DNA of 22,012 nucleotides from the NCBI GenBank assembly GCA_016192135.1, contig JACPUR010000006.1:1-22012 (forward strand), written 5' to 3'. Both the position numbers and the translations under genes were made by a program. The notes under the pieces were generated by a model that made no database searches, had not been told where the DNA came from, and saw only the letters and a list, made by a program, of their open reading frames with translations. Within the stretch, counting starts at the first letter, position 1; every line of letters starts with the position of its first letter. Origin of the DNA: Candidatus Tectomicrobia bacterium. GTDB taxonomy: Bacteria; UBA8248. This document shows, piece by piece, positions 1 to 6,975 of the stretch.

Positions 1-363
1 GACCCGGGCGGTCACGGTGTCCCCGTCCAGGGCGCCCCGGGTGCGGGCCCGGCCGATCAGGATGTCGGGCTCGCGCCGGCCCTCCTCCGCCCCCTCCGGG
101 ATGACGAAGCCGATGCCCGAGCGGTGGCCCCGGAAGGCGCCTCGCACCAGGGAGAGGCTCGCGGGCAGGGCGAAGCGGGCCCGCACCCGCACGAGCTTCC
201 CCTCGTCGGAGAGGGCCCGCATGCGCTTGCGGAGCGCCGGGCGGTGGTCCGCCGGAACCTTGAGGAGGCGGATCACCTCCCGCACCGCCATGGCGCGCCC
301 CTCGCGCCCGAGGAGCGAGAGGAGCTCCTGGTCGGTGGGCGGGGTGAAGCGGCGGGCGCTCAC
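1..363 (-). CDS. rnr: Ribonuclease R, N-terminal part (runs off the window)
   Basis: This is the first 121 codons of an RNase R / VacB-type 3'-5' exoribonuclease, which degrades structured RNA. The protein starts VSARRFTPPTDQELLSLL. Residues about 10-60 form the winged-helix (HTH_12) region with the basic run ALRKRMRALSDEGKLVRVRARF. After this comes the first cold-shock/OB domain, with GAFRGHRSGIGFVIPEG, DILIGRART and RGALDGDTVTARV, the usual RNase R pattern. The catalytic RNB domain would lie beyond base 1. The start is GTG at 361-363, because no other start codon occurs in this frame between the gene and the preceding stop. It lies 28 bases after the stop of the upstream phosphatase gene on the same strand, so the two are probably co-transcribed. 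The family call is firm; the activity is inferred from family. Confidence 0.85.
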   Translation of the reverse strand, partial: MSARRFTPPTDQELLSLLGREGRAMAVREVIRLLKVPADHRPALRKRMRALSDEGKLVRVRARFALPASLSLVRGAFRGHRSGIGFVIPEGAEEGRREPDILIGRARTRGALDGDTVTARV

Positions 364-391
364 CGGGCCTCGCGGCGAACCTGGAGGGCGC

Positions 392-1063
392 TCATCCCCC
401 CGCCTCGGAGACGTGGACCTGGTGCAGGCCAAGGATTTCCTTGTTCCCGAGGCGGACGCAGGTGAGCTTGTTGCCGTAGGCGGCCCCGGTGTCGATGCCG
501 AGGAGGCGCGGCAGGCGGTCCAGGATCTCGGGCATCGGGGTGTGGCCGAAGACCACGGGGCGGCCGAAGTCGTGCTCGGCCTCGAAGAACTCGTGGCGGA
601 GCCAGAGCATGTCGAAGGGGTTCTGGTCCTCGAGCGGCACCCCGGGCCTGAGCCCCGCGTGGACGAAGAGGAAGCCCCCCGCCTCGTGGCAGTACTTCAG
701 GTCCTGGTAGAACTGCTGGTGCAGCGGGGGCAGGCGCAGGGGGCGGTGGCGCGGGTCGAGCCCGTAGCTCTCCAGGGTGGGGAGGCCGCCGTTCATCATG
801 AACACGTTGGGCTCGTAGCGGCCCTGCTGGCGGAGGAAGTCGAGGAACATGTCCTCGTGGTTCCCCCGGAGGCAGACGGTCTTGGGATGGCGGAGCTTGA
901 ACTCGAGGACGCGGTCCACCACCCCCTTGGGGTCGGGGCCGCGGTCGATGAAGTCCCCGATGAAGACGATCTCGTCCTCGGGCTGGAAGGGCACGCGCCG
1001 GATGAGCTCCTCCAGCATGGCCCGCTGGCCGTGGATGTCGCCGATGGCATAGAGGTTGGGCAT
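392..1063 (-). CDS. PP1/PP2A-like serine/threonine metallophosphatase
   Basis: This is a calcineurin-like metallophosphoesterase of 223 residues. All three signature blocks are present: GDIHG near residue 8, GDFIDRG near 37, and GNHED near 67. These supply the Asp, His and Asn ligands of the dinuclear metal centre. C-terminal metal-binding histidines are visible in FVHAGLRPG and VFGHTPMPE. Bacterial proteins of this size act as protein Ser/Thr phosphatases or as diadenosine tetraphosphatases (ApaH-like); sequence alone does not decide. The start is the ATG at 1061-1063. A TTG one codon upstream is possible, and neither has a clear Shine-Dalgarno sequence. It precedes rnr on the same strand. 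Its upstream side borders the AT-rich NYN block, so its original promoter may have been displaced. Confidence 0.85.
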   Translation of the reverse strand: MPNLYAIGDIHGQRAMLEELIRRVPFQPEDEIVFIGDFIDRGPDPKGVVDRVLEFKLRHPKTVCLRGNHEDMFLDFLRQQGRYEPNVFMMNGGLPTLESYGLDPRHRPLRLPPLHQQFYQDLKYCHEAGGFLFVHAGLRPGVPLEDQNPFDMLWLRHEFFEAEHDFGRPVVFGHTPMPEILDRLPRLLGIDTGAAYGNKLTCVRLGNKEILGLHQVHVSEAGG

Positions 1064-1181
1064 CAAGAATCCACATTAGCCGGGAAAAGAGAACAGGCAA
1101 AAATTTCTCATCCAAACGGATCTTGTGAATCTGCCTAATGACGCATCGAACACAGGTCCAGTTCTAACAATCCCGTGAACA

Positions 1182-1940
1182 TTACCAACTCGGGGGCTTT
1201 CGTATGCTTGTTCCCGCGACAGGATCATCAAACAAAGCTCTCCGGAAATGAGTCAGTCTCAAATGCCTATGGTTTGTGGCAACTGATTTTAAGGCGGGAG
1301 ACACGCCAAACTTGTTCGGGCTGGCGATGATTATGCGTTTCTTTCTCTCCTGGGCAGCCAACCGAATGGGTTCAGCCAGATCGGTATCATTAGAAATCAC
1401 AATAGCTGCATCAAAAAGATTCTTCCAAGCATCGTTCACAAGATGACATGCTAAATTCACATCCGAGCCTTTTTCCTCCATCTTTAAGATCTCGACTTTG
1501 ATTGCGCTTCTGACTGGATAAGAAATTCTTCGGGACCTCGCCCCAGTCGGATACCCCCCTACCGGAAGAATTTCGGGTCGTATTCCATCTATAGGATGCA
1601 AGCCAGACGGTAATATTACAGGAACTGGCGGAGAATTGATGGTTCTGTTAGCGGCTGGAAGGTTAATCACAGGGCGCCAGACATTTGATGCTAGAAAATT
1701 GCCAAAGTAGATTTCCAGTTCTGGAATAGTTGCCAAAGCATCAAGGTAAACTTGTTGTCGCTTGGGTTGGCCAGGGTCTTCGATACCCGAGACGCGAGCC
1801 GTATAATACTTAATCCTTTCGAGAACGTGATTTAAGGGAAGCAACTGCGTTACCAAACTTTTTAAATTCAACCATTTACATCTGCAATTCCGGACAGCGT
1901 AATAAAGATTGAAACCATCAATGTATGCATATGTCCGCAA
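1182..1940 (-). CDS. NYN-domain (PIN-like) putative ribonuclease, probably acquired
   Basis: This 252-residue protein belongs to the NYN/LabA-like branch of the PIN nuclease superfamily, metal-dependent enzymes usually thought to cut RNA. The acidic site residues are visible: D8 in YIDGFNLY, D160 in EKGSDVNLACHL, and D185 and D187 in ISNDTDLAEPI. Residues about 92-145 look like an insertion between the second strand region and the GSDVNLA block. The protein ends IRKPPSW. The start is a TTG at 1938-1940, chosen because AGAGGA (1948-1953) sits 7 bases upstream and no in-frame ATG exists nearby. The gene is AT-rich beside GC-rich neighbours and has its own consensus promoter and hairpin leader, so it looks like an independent transferable unit. 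The RNA target is unknown. Fold confidence is high, function confidence low. Confidence 0.85.
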   Translation of the reverse strand: MRTYAYIDGFNLYYAVRNCRCKWLNLKSLVTQLLPLNHVLERIKYYTARVSGIEDPGQPKRQQVYLDALATIPELEIYFGNFLASNVWRPVINLPAANRTINSPPVPVILPSGLHPIDGIRPEILPVGGYPTGARSRRISYPVRSAIKVEILKMEEKGSDVNLACHLVNDAWKNLFDAAIVISNDTDLAEPIRLAAQERKKRIIIASPNKFGVSPALKSVATNHRHLRLTHFRRALFDDPVAGTSIRKPPSW

Positions 1941-2016
1941 TCGATCGTCCTCTAACGAGCAAGAGCCACCCCGAAAGGTGGCTCCTGAGCCTACAGCACG
2001 CTGCAGGCGGGTATCT
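1941..2016 (-). promoter_or_regulatory. Structured 5' leader of the NYN gene (two tandem hairpins)
   Basis: This is the predicted untranslated leader of the NYN gene. Hairpin 1 (1991-2006) has arms CTGCAG and CTGTAG closed by a 4-base loop, with one G-U pair. Hairpin 2 (1963-1984) has perfect 8-base arms GAGCCACC and GGTGGCTC around a 6-base loop TTTCGG. The bases just before hairpin 2 (GGCTC, 1986-1990) could compete for its 5' arm. The short CTC-GTTA-GAG element overlaps the ribosome binding site. No T-run follows, so neither hairpin is an intrinsic terminator. A cis-regulatory RNA or the protein's own RNA target is inferred. Confidence 0.5.
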
Positions 2017-2022
2017 ATATTA

Positions 2023-2050
2023 ATTATAGGTCATGAACGAAATCCGTCAA
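2023..2050 (-). promoter_or_regulatory. Sigma70-like promoter of the NYN gene
   Basis: On the minus strand TTGACG (2045-2050) and a perfect TATAAT (2023-2028) are separated by 16 bases. Transcription would begin near 2016, about 75 bases before the TTG start. It is the best promoter match in the window and stands in an AT-rich stretch. Confidence 0.7.
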
Positions 2051-2184
2051 GTAACCCCCGCATATGGGAGCCGTAAAGGGAACCGATGCATCTATTTGTT
2101 TTATAATGTCTTATGCCCATTGGGCGCAAATGAAAAAATACATAAAATTCAACCCCGGGGAAGCTGCCGATTCTCGATATTTCA

Positions 2185-2213
2185 GGGGAAATTCCCGGGT
2201 AAGAAATTTCCCC
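2185..2213 (-). other. Hairpin at the 3' end of polA
   Basis: A 9-base inverted repeat (ggggaaatt at 2185-2193, aatttcccc at 2205-2213) with an 11-base loop lies directly after the polA stop codon. No T-run follows on the minus strand, so it may protect the mRNA end or be a Rho-type pause rather than a true intrinsic terminator. Confidence 0.4.
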
Positions 2214-2214
2214 C

Positions 2215-4944
2215 TCAGTGCACCTCCCCCCAGTTGGCCCCGGTGCTCATCTCGACGGCCAGGGGGACCGAGAGCTTCTCGGCCCCCTCCATCTCCTCGC
2301 GCACGAGGTGGGAAAGGGCCTTCTCCTCCTTGGGGGGGAACTCGAAGAGGAGCTCATCGTGCACCTGGAGGAGGAGCCGGGCCGCGAGCTTCTCCTTCTT
2401 GAGCCGGGCCGCGATGCGGATCATGGCGCGCTTGATGATGTCGGCGGCCGAGCCCTGGATGACGCTGTTCACGGCGGTGCGCTCGGCGGCGGCGCGCATG
2501 TTGCGGTTGCGGCTCTTGAGGTCGGGGATGTAGCGGCGCCGGCCCAGCAGGGTGGAGACGTAGCCGCGCTCCGCCCCTTCCTTGATCGTCTTCTCGACGA
2601 AGGCGGGCACCCGGGCGAAGCGCTTGAAGTAGGCCTCGATGAAGGCCTTGGCCTCGCCCTGCGGGATGCCCAGCGTCTGGGAGAGGCCGAAGGCGCCCTG
2701 GCCGTACACGATCCCGAAGTTCACCGCCTTGGCCACCCGGCGCATCTCGGGGGCGACCTCTTTGGGCTTCACCCCGTAGACGGCGGCGGCGGTGGTGGCG
2801 TGGATGTCCTCCCCGCGCTCGAAGGCCTGGACGAGGCCCGGGTCCCCGGTGAAGTGGGCGAGGACGCGCAGCTCGATCTGGCCGTAGTCGGCCGAGAGGA
2901 GCCGCCAGCCCGCCTCGGGCAGGAAGGCGCGGCGGATCTCGCGCCCCAGGTCGGTGCGGATGGGGATGTTCTGGAGGTTGGGGTTCGAGCTGCTCAGCCG
3001 CCCGGTGGCGGCGACGGTCTGGTTGAAGTCGGTGTGGATGCGTCCCGTCCTGGGGTGGACGAGGCCCGGGAGGGTGTCCACATAGGTGTTCTTGAGCTTG
3101 GCGAGCTGGCGGTAGTTTAGGATCTCCTGGGGGAGCGGGTGCTGGGCGGCGAGCCTCTCCAGGGTGTCGATGTCGGTCGAGGCGCCCGTCTTCGTCTTCT
3201 TGAGGATGGGGAGGCCCAGCTTGCCGAAGAGGATCTCGCGGAGCTGGGGGGTGGACTGGATGTTGAACTCCCCGCCCGCCAGCTCGTGGATGTGCGCCCG
3301 CATGGCCTCGAGCCTGGCGTCGAGCTCCTTGCCCATCCCGCGCAGCACCTCGGCGTCGAGGCGGATGCCGGTGCGCTCCATCTCCAGCAGCACCCGGAGG
3401 AGGGGCATCTCAAGGCCGTGGAACAGATCGTCCAGGCCCTCCTGCCCGAGCTTCTCCTTCATGATACGGGCGAGGCGCAGGGTGAAATCCGCGTCCTGGC
3501 AGGAGTAGGCGGCGGCCAGATCGACCGGCACGGAAGAGAAGCCGATCTGCTTCGCGCCCTTCCCGCAGAGCTCCTCGTACTTGATGGTGGTCTCGCCCAG
3601 GAACTCCAGCGCCAGGTGGTCGAAGCCGTGGCTCGTGCGGTCGGAATGCAGGAGATAGGAGGCCACCATGGTGTCGAAGAGCGGCCCCTCGATCTCCACC
3701 CCCGCCCGGGCGAGGACGGCCATGTCGTACTTGATGTTCTGGCCCACCTTCTCGGCCTTGGGATCGGCGAGGAGGGGCCGGAGCCGCTCCAGGACCTCCT
3801 TCAGCGGGGGCTGGGGCCCGGCGTCCATGCGGTCGTGGCCGACGGGGATGTAGCGGGCCTTGCCGGGGGCGGGCGAGAGGCTGATGCCCACGATCCCGGC
3901 CTGCATGGGGTCGAGGGAGGTGGTTTCGAGATCCAAGGCGAAGCAGCCCGCCCGCTTCAGCTCCTTGACGAGGGCGGCCAGCTCCTTGAGATCGCGGAGG
4001 TCGCAGTGGTCCACGTCCGCGCGCGGGGCGGGGGCGGCGGGCGCCTCCGTCTCTTCTTCCTCCGCCGGGGGGGCGTAGCCCGGGAGCTGCTCGACCAGGC
4101 TCTTGAACTCGAGCTCCTCGACGAAGAGCCGCCTCGCCGCCTCGAAGTCGGCGTGGCCCAGGCGGTAGCGGTCGAGATTCGCGTCCACCTCCAGGTCGCA
4201 CCGGATGGTGCAGAGCTCGCGCGAGAGGCGGGCCAGCTCGGCGTGCTCCTGGATGAGCTCGCGCACCTTGGGGCGGGCGATCTTCTCCGCCGAGGCGATG
4301 ACCTGCTCCAGGCTCCCGAACTCCTGGATGAGGGCCACGGCCGTCTTCTCCCCCACGCCGGGGACGCCGGGGACGTTGTCGGAGGTGTCCCCCATGAGGG
4401 CCTGGATGTCCACGAACCGCGCGGGGGGGACGCCCCACTTCTTCTCGATCTCGGCGGGCCCGCACTCCTCGTCCCGCATCGGGTCCCAGATGCGCACCCG
4501 GTCCGAGACGAGCTGGGAGAAATCCTTGTCCCCGGTGACGAGCATGACGTCGAAGCCCTTGGCGAGGGCGCGCCGGGCGAGGGAGCCTATGAGATCGTCC
4601 GCCTCGGCCCCGGGCCGGATCAGCACCGGGATGCGCAGCGCCTCGACCGCCCGCTGCATGAGCGGGATCTGCTCGACCATGTCCTCGGGCGGGGCGTCCC
4701 GGTTCGACTTGTAGGCGGGGTAGAGCTCGTGCCGGAAGGTGGGCTCGGGGCGGTCGAAGGCCACGGCGATGTACTCGGGCGCCTTCTCGCGGATCACCTT
4801 GAGGAGCATCCGGGCGAAGGCGTAGACCGCCCCCGTGGGGCGGCCCTTTGAGTTCGAGAGCCGCTGGCGCATCATCCCGTAATAGGCCCGGAACATGTAG
4901 CCCGAGCCGTCCAGGAGGAATATCCGCTTGTTCCGGGCCGTCAT
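2215..4944 (-). CDS. polA: DNA polymerase I
   Basis: Family A DNA polymerase of 909 residues, close to the usual 900-930; it fills gaps and removes RNA primers. All three domains appear intact. The 5'-3' exonuclease (1 to about 290) has LLDGSGYMFRAYYG, EADDLIG, VTGDKDF and GDTSDNVPGVPGVGEKTA (about 185-202). The 3'-5' proofreading domain (about 330-500) has DLETTSLDP, GQNIKYDM and YSCQDAD, so the acidic metal ligands are kept. The polymerase domain has motif A SADYGQIELRVLAH (about 680), motif B RRVAKAVNFGIVYGQG (about 740) and motif C QVHDELLFE (about 860). The start is the ATG at 4942-4944 with GGAG about 5 bases upstream. An in-frame extension to 5046 is Arg/Gly/Pro-rich and not polymerase-like. 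The gene is divergent from the unknown gene at 5142. Confidence 0.97.
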   Translation of the reverse strand: MTARNKRIFLLDGSGYMFRAYYGMMRQRLSNSKGRPTGAVYAFARMLLKVIREKAPEYIAVAFDRPEPTFRHELYPAYKSNRDAPPEDMVEQIPLMQRAVEALRIPVLIRPGAEADDLIGSLARRALAKGFDVMLVTGDKDFSQLVSDRVRIWDPMRDEECGPAEIEKKWGVPPARFVDIQALMGDTSDNVPGVPGVGEKTAVALIQEFGSLEQVIASAEKIARPKVRELIQEHAELARLSRELCTIRCDLEVDANLDRYRLGHADFEAARRLFVEELEFKSLVEQLPGYAPPAEEEETEAPAAPAPRADVDHCDLRDLKELAALVKELKRAGCFALDLETTSLDPMQAGIVGISLSPAPGKARYIPVGHDRMDAGPQPPLKEVLERLRPLLADPKAEKVGQNIKYDMAVLARAGVEIEGPLFDTMVASYLLHSDRTSHGFDHLALEFLGETTIKYEELCGKGAKQIGFSSVPVDLAAAYSCQDADFTLRLARIMKEKLGQEGLDDLFHGLEMPLLRVLLEMERTGIRLDAEVLRGMGKELDARLEAMRAHIHELAGGEFNIQSTPQLREILFGKLGLPILKKTKTGASTDIDTLERLAAQHPLPQEILNYRQLAKLKNTYVDTLPGLVHPRTGRIHTDFNQTVAATGRLSSSNPNLQNIPIRTDLGREIRRAFLPEAGWRLLSADYGQIELRVLAHFTGDPGLVQAFERGEDIHATTAAAVYGVKPKEVAPEMRRVAKAVNFGIVYGQGAFGLSQTLGIPQGEAKAFIEAYFKRFARVPAFVEKTIKEGAERGYVSTLLGRRRYIPDLKSRNRNMRAAAERTAVNSVIQGSAADIIKRAMIRIAARLKKEKLAARLLLQVHDELLFEFPPKEEKALSHLVREEMEGAEKLSVPLAVEMSTGANWGEVH

Positions 4945-5051
4945 GGCGCTCCGTCCCCCTCGCGGGGAAAAAAACCTTCGCCTCCACCCTCGCACGGGCG
5001 GGCCGCCATCCGCAACGGGGCCGCGCCGGGGAGGGAGGGTGCACAATTCTT

Positions 5052-5080
5052 TTGCGGCCTCCCGGGGAATCCGCTATCAT
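5052..5080 (+). promoter_or_regulatory. Probable promoter of the proline-rich gene
   Basis: TTGCGG (5052-5057) and TATCAT (5075-5080) are spaced 17 bases apart in the polA divergent interval. Transcription would start near 5087, which favours the translation start at 5142 with its ribosome binding site over the ATG at 5091. The -10 matches 5 of 6 consensus bases and the -35 only 3. Confidence 0.4.
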
Positions 5081-5141
5081 CCCGCTTTACATGGGTTTAA
5101 GGCCCCCGGCGCCCCGCGCCTGGGCGGCCATGGGGAGAAAC

Positions 5142-6632
5142 ATGGCGGCTGACCCGAAGTCGCGCCCCGATCTGCTGGGCTTCCTCCAGGAGCAGATCCA
5201 GCGGCGGGAGTCGTTCCGGCTGGAGATCGACCGCAGCATCGAGGTCCTCCGGGAGGCCGAGAAGGAGCTCCGGCGCATCCTCCCCGGCGCGGAGGCGCCC
5301 GCCGAGGCTCAGGACGATCTCCCTTACCGCATCCAGCCCCATGAGGCCCCCCCGTCCCCCCGGGAACCCCTCCCGAGGCCGGCGCCCCAGGCCCGGTGGG
5401 AGGAGCCCGCGGGAGGGCTGGCCTCCCCGCTCGAGCGGCCTCTCCCCTCGTTCCAGGCCCCGCCCCTGGCGCCTCCCACCGAGCGGGAGCCCATCCCCCA
5501 GCCGCTGGACCTGCCCCGGCCGGGGGACGCCCCGAGGCGCGCCTTGGCGCGGGGGGTGGACGAGGCGCTCCAGGAGGAGCAGATGCTCCTCCTCGGGATG
5601 AACGACGTCACCTCCTCTCGCCGGCGGGCCGAGGCGCCGCCCCGGGCGGGCGGGCCGGCCCACCCGCCCGTCTTCCACTCGGAGGAGGAGGCGCCGCCCC
5701 CCGGCCCGGCCCGCGCGCCCCATCGTAGGGAGGAGGCCCCGCGCCCCCAGGCGCCCGGGCCCCAGGCCCCGGCCGGCCCCTCGGTCCAGAAGCTGATGGA
5801 CTACATCCGCCTCGGGGGGGCGGTGCGCTGCCTCGACCCCTGGAACCGCACGTGCGCCGCCTTCGTCTTCCGCTCGAACGGCTCGGCCATCTTCGCCACG
5901 GACGTCTTCGTGAACTACCTGCGCGCCGTGTTCGCGCGCCTGAAGCCCGAGCGCACGGGCGAGCCAGAGTCGGGCCTGCTGCGGGAGGCGGTGCCGCAGA
6001 TGCGCTTCCTCGCCTCGCTGGTCGAGGCGCTCCAGAGCCAGCGCCTGCTCCCGGTGCGCTCGGTGAAGGGCCTCCAACTCGCGGGGGGGCAGAAGCTCCC
6101 GCCGGGCTTCGAGTTCGAGGCCTCGACGCGGGACATGATGAACCCCGCGCTTCTCGAGCGGCTCCAGGCGGTGCTCCGGAAGCCTCCGGCGGGATTCTTC
6201 TTGCCCGGCGGGCCTTATTCCGAGGTGCGGGGCTACCTGGCCGGCTACCAGGCCTTCTGCCGGACGCACGGGGAGGAGAGCCGGGCGGCCGCCATGCTGA
6301 TCCAGATCGGGCTCGAGGAGGCGGGGGAAACCTCAACGCCGGCGGGGATAATCCCGGCTGGCATCCCCCCTTCGCCCGAGGACACCCGCGCCTTCATGGA
6401 GGAGGCCGAGGCCCTCCAGGACCTCAACACCTTCGACTTCTCGCCCGAGGACCAGAAGTCGATTTTGGCCCAGCGGGAGGACGCTTTTTCGATGTCCGCC
6501 TTCCGGAGGCCCGGCCCCGGCCCGGAGGAGAGCTCCCCCCCCGTCCCCGGCCCCGCCGCCCCCGAAAATGCCCGGAAAGACGAGGAAATCCGCAACTTCT
6601 TGAAGGGCCTCGGCATCGAGTGGAAGGGCTGA
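5142..6632 (+). CDS. Uncharacterised proline-rich protein with coiled-coil N-terminus
   Basis: I do not recognise this 496-residue protein. Residues about 8-45 are charged and helical (LLGFLQEQIQRRESFRLEID onward) and suit a short coiled coil. Residues about 50-212 are a low-complexity Pro/Ala/Arg/Glu linker. Residues about 213-396 look like a folded domain, beginning SVQKLMDYIRLGGAVRCLDP, with two cysteines (RCLDPWNRTC) and mixed helices and strands. A last acidic/proline tail ends EIRNFLKGLGIEWKG. No signal peptide or membrane segment is seen, so it is probably cytoplasmic. The start is ATG 5142 because GGGGAG (5132-5137) precedes it. ATGs at 5091 and 5130 are alternatives. It is divergent from polA and ends just before a C-rich repeat tract. 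The layout (helix, flexible linker, domain, tail) suggests a scaffold or adaptor; that is inference only. Confidence 0.7.
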   Translation: MAADPKSRPDLLGFLQEQIQRRESFRLEIDRSIEVLREAEKELRRILPGAEAPAEAQDDLPYRIQPHEAPPSPREPLPRPAPQARWEEPAGGLASPLERPLPSFQAPPLAPPTEREPIPQPLDLPRPGDAPRRALARGVDEALQEEQMLLLGMNDVTSSRRRAEAPPRAGGPAHPPVFHSEEEAPPPGPARAPHRREEAPRPQAPGPQAPAGPSVQKLMDYIRLGGAVRCLDPWNRTCAAFVFRSNGSAIFATDVFVNYLRAVFARLKPERTGEPESGLLREAVPQMRFLASLVEALQSQRLLPVRSVKGLQLAGGQKLPPGFEFEASTRDMMNPALLERLQAVLRKPPAGFFLPGGPYSEVRGYLAGYQAFCRTHGEESRAAAMLIQIGLEEAGETSTPAGIIPAGIPPSPEDTRAFMEEAEALQDLNTFDFSPEDQKSILAQREDAFSMSAFRRPGPGPEESSPPVPGPAAPENARKDEEIRNFLKGLGIEWKG

Positions 6633-6762
6633 CCCGGCCCTCCGGAGGCCCCCAAAAATGCTCATTTTCCACCCGAAATCCCCCGATTCGCCCCCAAAAT
6701 CCCCCAAAAACCCCCTAAAATCCGCCCTTTTTCGCCCAAAAACCCCCGAATCTCCGCTCCAA
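6633..6762. repeat. C5/A4-5 repeat tract, G-quadruplex potential on the minus strand
   Basis: The stretch after the proline-rich gene has no coding potential. It contains repeated runs of five C separated by A-rich spacers, at 6680-6684, 6691-6695, 6701-6705, 6711-6715 and 6743-6747. The first four are separated by 6, 5 and 5 bases, so the minus strand reads G5-N5-G5-N5-G5-N6-G5, a strong intramolecular G-quadruplex motif. The plus strand, and the mRNA if transcribed, would be the C-rich side. This tract and the arsM control region fill the 343-base gap between genes. Confidence 0.6.
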
Positions 6763-6780
6763 ATACTTGACCCCCTCAAC
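6763..6780 (+). promoter_or_regulatory. Operator-like dyad, site 1 (arsM)
   Basis: ATAC-TTGA-N5-TCAA-C: half sites TTGA (6767-6770) and TCAA (6776-6779). It is the most distal of three matching sites, about 45 bases upstream of the likely -35 box. Confidence 0.5.
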
Positions 6781-6820
6781 CACCGATCCCGCATTTCCGG
6801 GGCGAATTTCGTTCCGGCCG

Positions 6821-6838
6821 ATACTTGACAAGCTCAAG
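6821..6838 (+). promoter_or_regulatory. Operator-like dyad, site 2 (arsM)
   Basis: ATA-CTTGA-CAAGC-TCAAG is a perfect 5-base inverted repeat with a 5-base centre. It shares ATACTTGA with site 1 and covers the -35 box of the arsM promoter. Confidence 0.6.
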
Positions 6839-6853
6839 GAACGGGCAGATATT
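6821..6853 (+). promoter_or_regulatory. Probable arsM promoter, overlapped by operator dyads
   Basis: A perfect -35 TTGACA (6825-6830) and GATATT (6848-6853; 4 of 6 matches) are 17 bases apart. The -35 box lies inside operator site 2 and the -10 box inside site 3, the classic arrangement for repression by occlusion. Transcription would start near 6860, leaving a leader of about 115 bases. Confidence 0.55.
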
Positions 6854-6866
6854 TGAACCAGTCAAC
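6849..6866 (+). promoter_or_regulatory. Operator-like dyad, site 3 (arsM)
   Basis: ATAT-TTGA-ACCAG-TCAA-C is the third copy of the TTGA-N5-TCAA pattern, starting 28 bases after site 2. It overlaps the predicted -10 box and start point of arsM. Confidence 0.55.
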
Positions 6867-6913
6867 TTTTGGCCGCCCCCCCCTGGCATCCAGGGCCGGG
6901 CGGCCCCCCCCCT

Positions 6914-6941
6914 GCCCTCCGAAGCCTTAGCGGAGGAGGGC
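6914..6941 (+). repeat. Palindromic repeat in the arsM leader
   Basis: Arms CCTCCG (6917-6922) and CGGAGG (6932-6937) surround AAGCCTTAG. A related element recurs at 7215-7241 inside the arsM coding region, so this is probably a dispersed repeat. In RNA it would form a hairpin about 25 bases before the ribosome binding site AGGAG (6964-6968). Confidence 0.5.
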
Positions 6942-6975
6942 GGCCCCCAAGAGCGAGACACCCAGGAGCCCCCCC

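Noticed and set aside
2102-2107. Plus-strand TATAAT upstream of no gene
   Set aside because: No -35 partner at 16-18 bases and no plus-strand gene downstream; it is chance in AT-rich DNA.
3139-4851. Long open frame of 570 codons antisense to polA
   Set aside because: It lies entirely opposite the well-conserved polA, is Leu/Glu/Gly/His-rich without motifs, and arises from the GC-rich third positions of the real gene.
4945-5046. 34-residue N-terminal extension of DNA polymerase I
   Set aside because: Arg/Gly/Pro-rich, not conserved in PolA; the ATG at 4944 has GGAG and starts the exonuclease domain.
6680-6747. Telomere-like G4T4 repeat suggesting a replicon end
   Set aside because: The spacing is imperfect, the tract is only about 70 bases and lies between ordinary genes, so a telomere is not supported.
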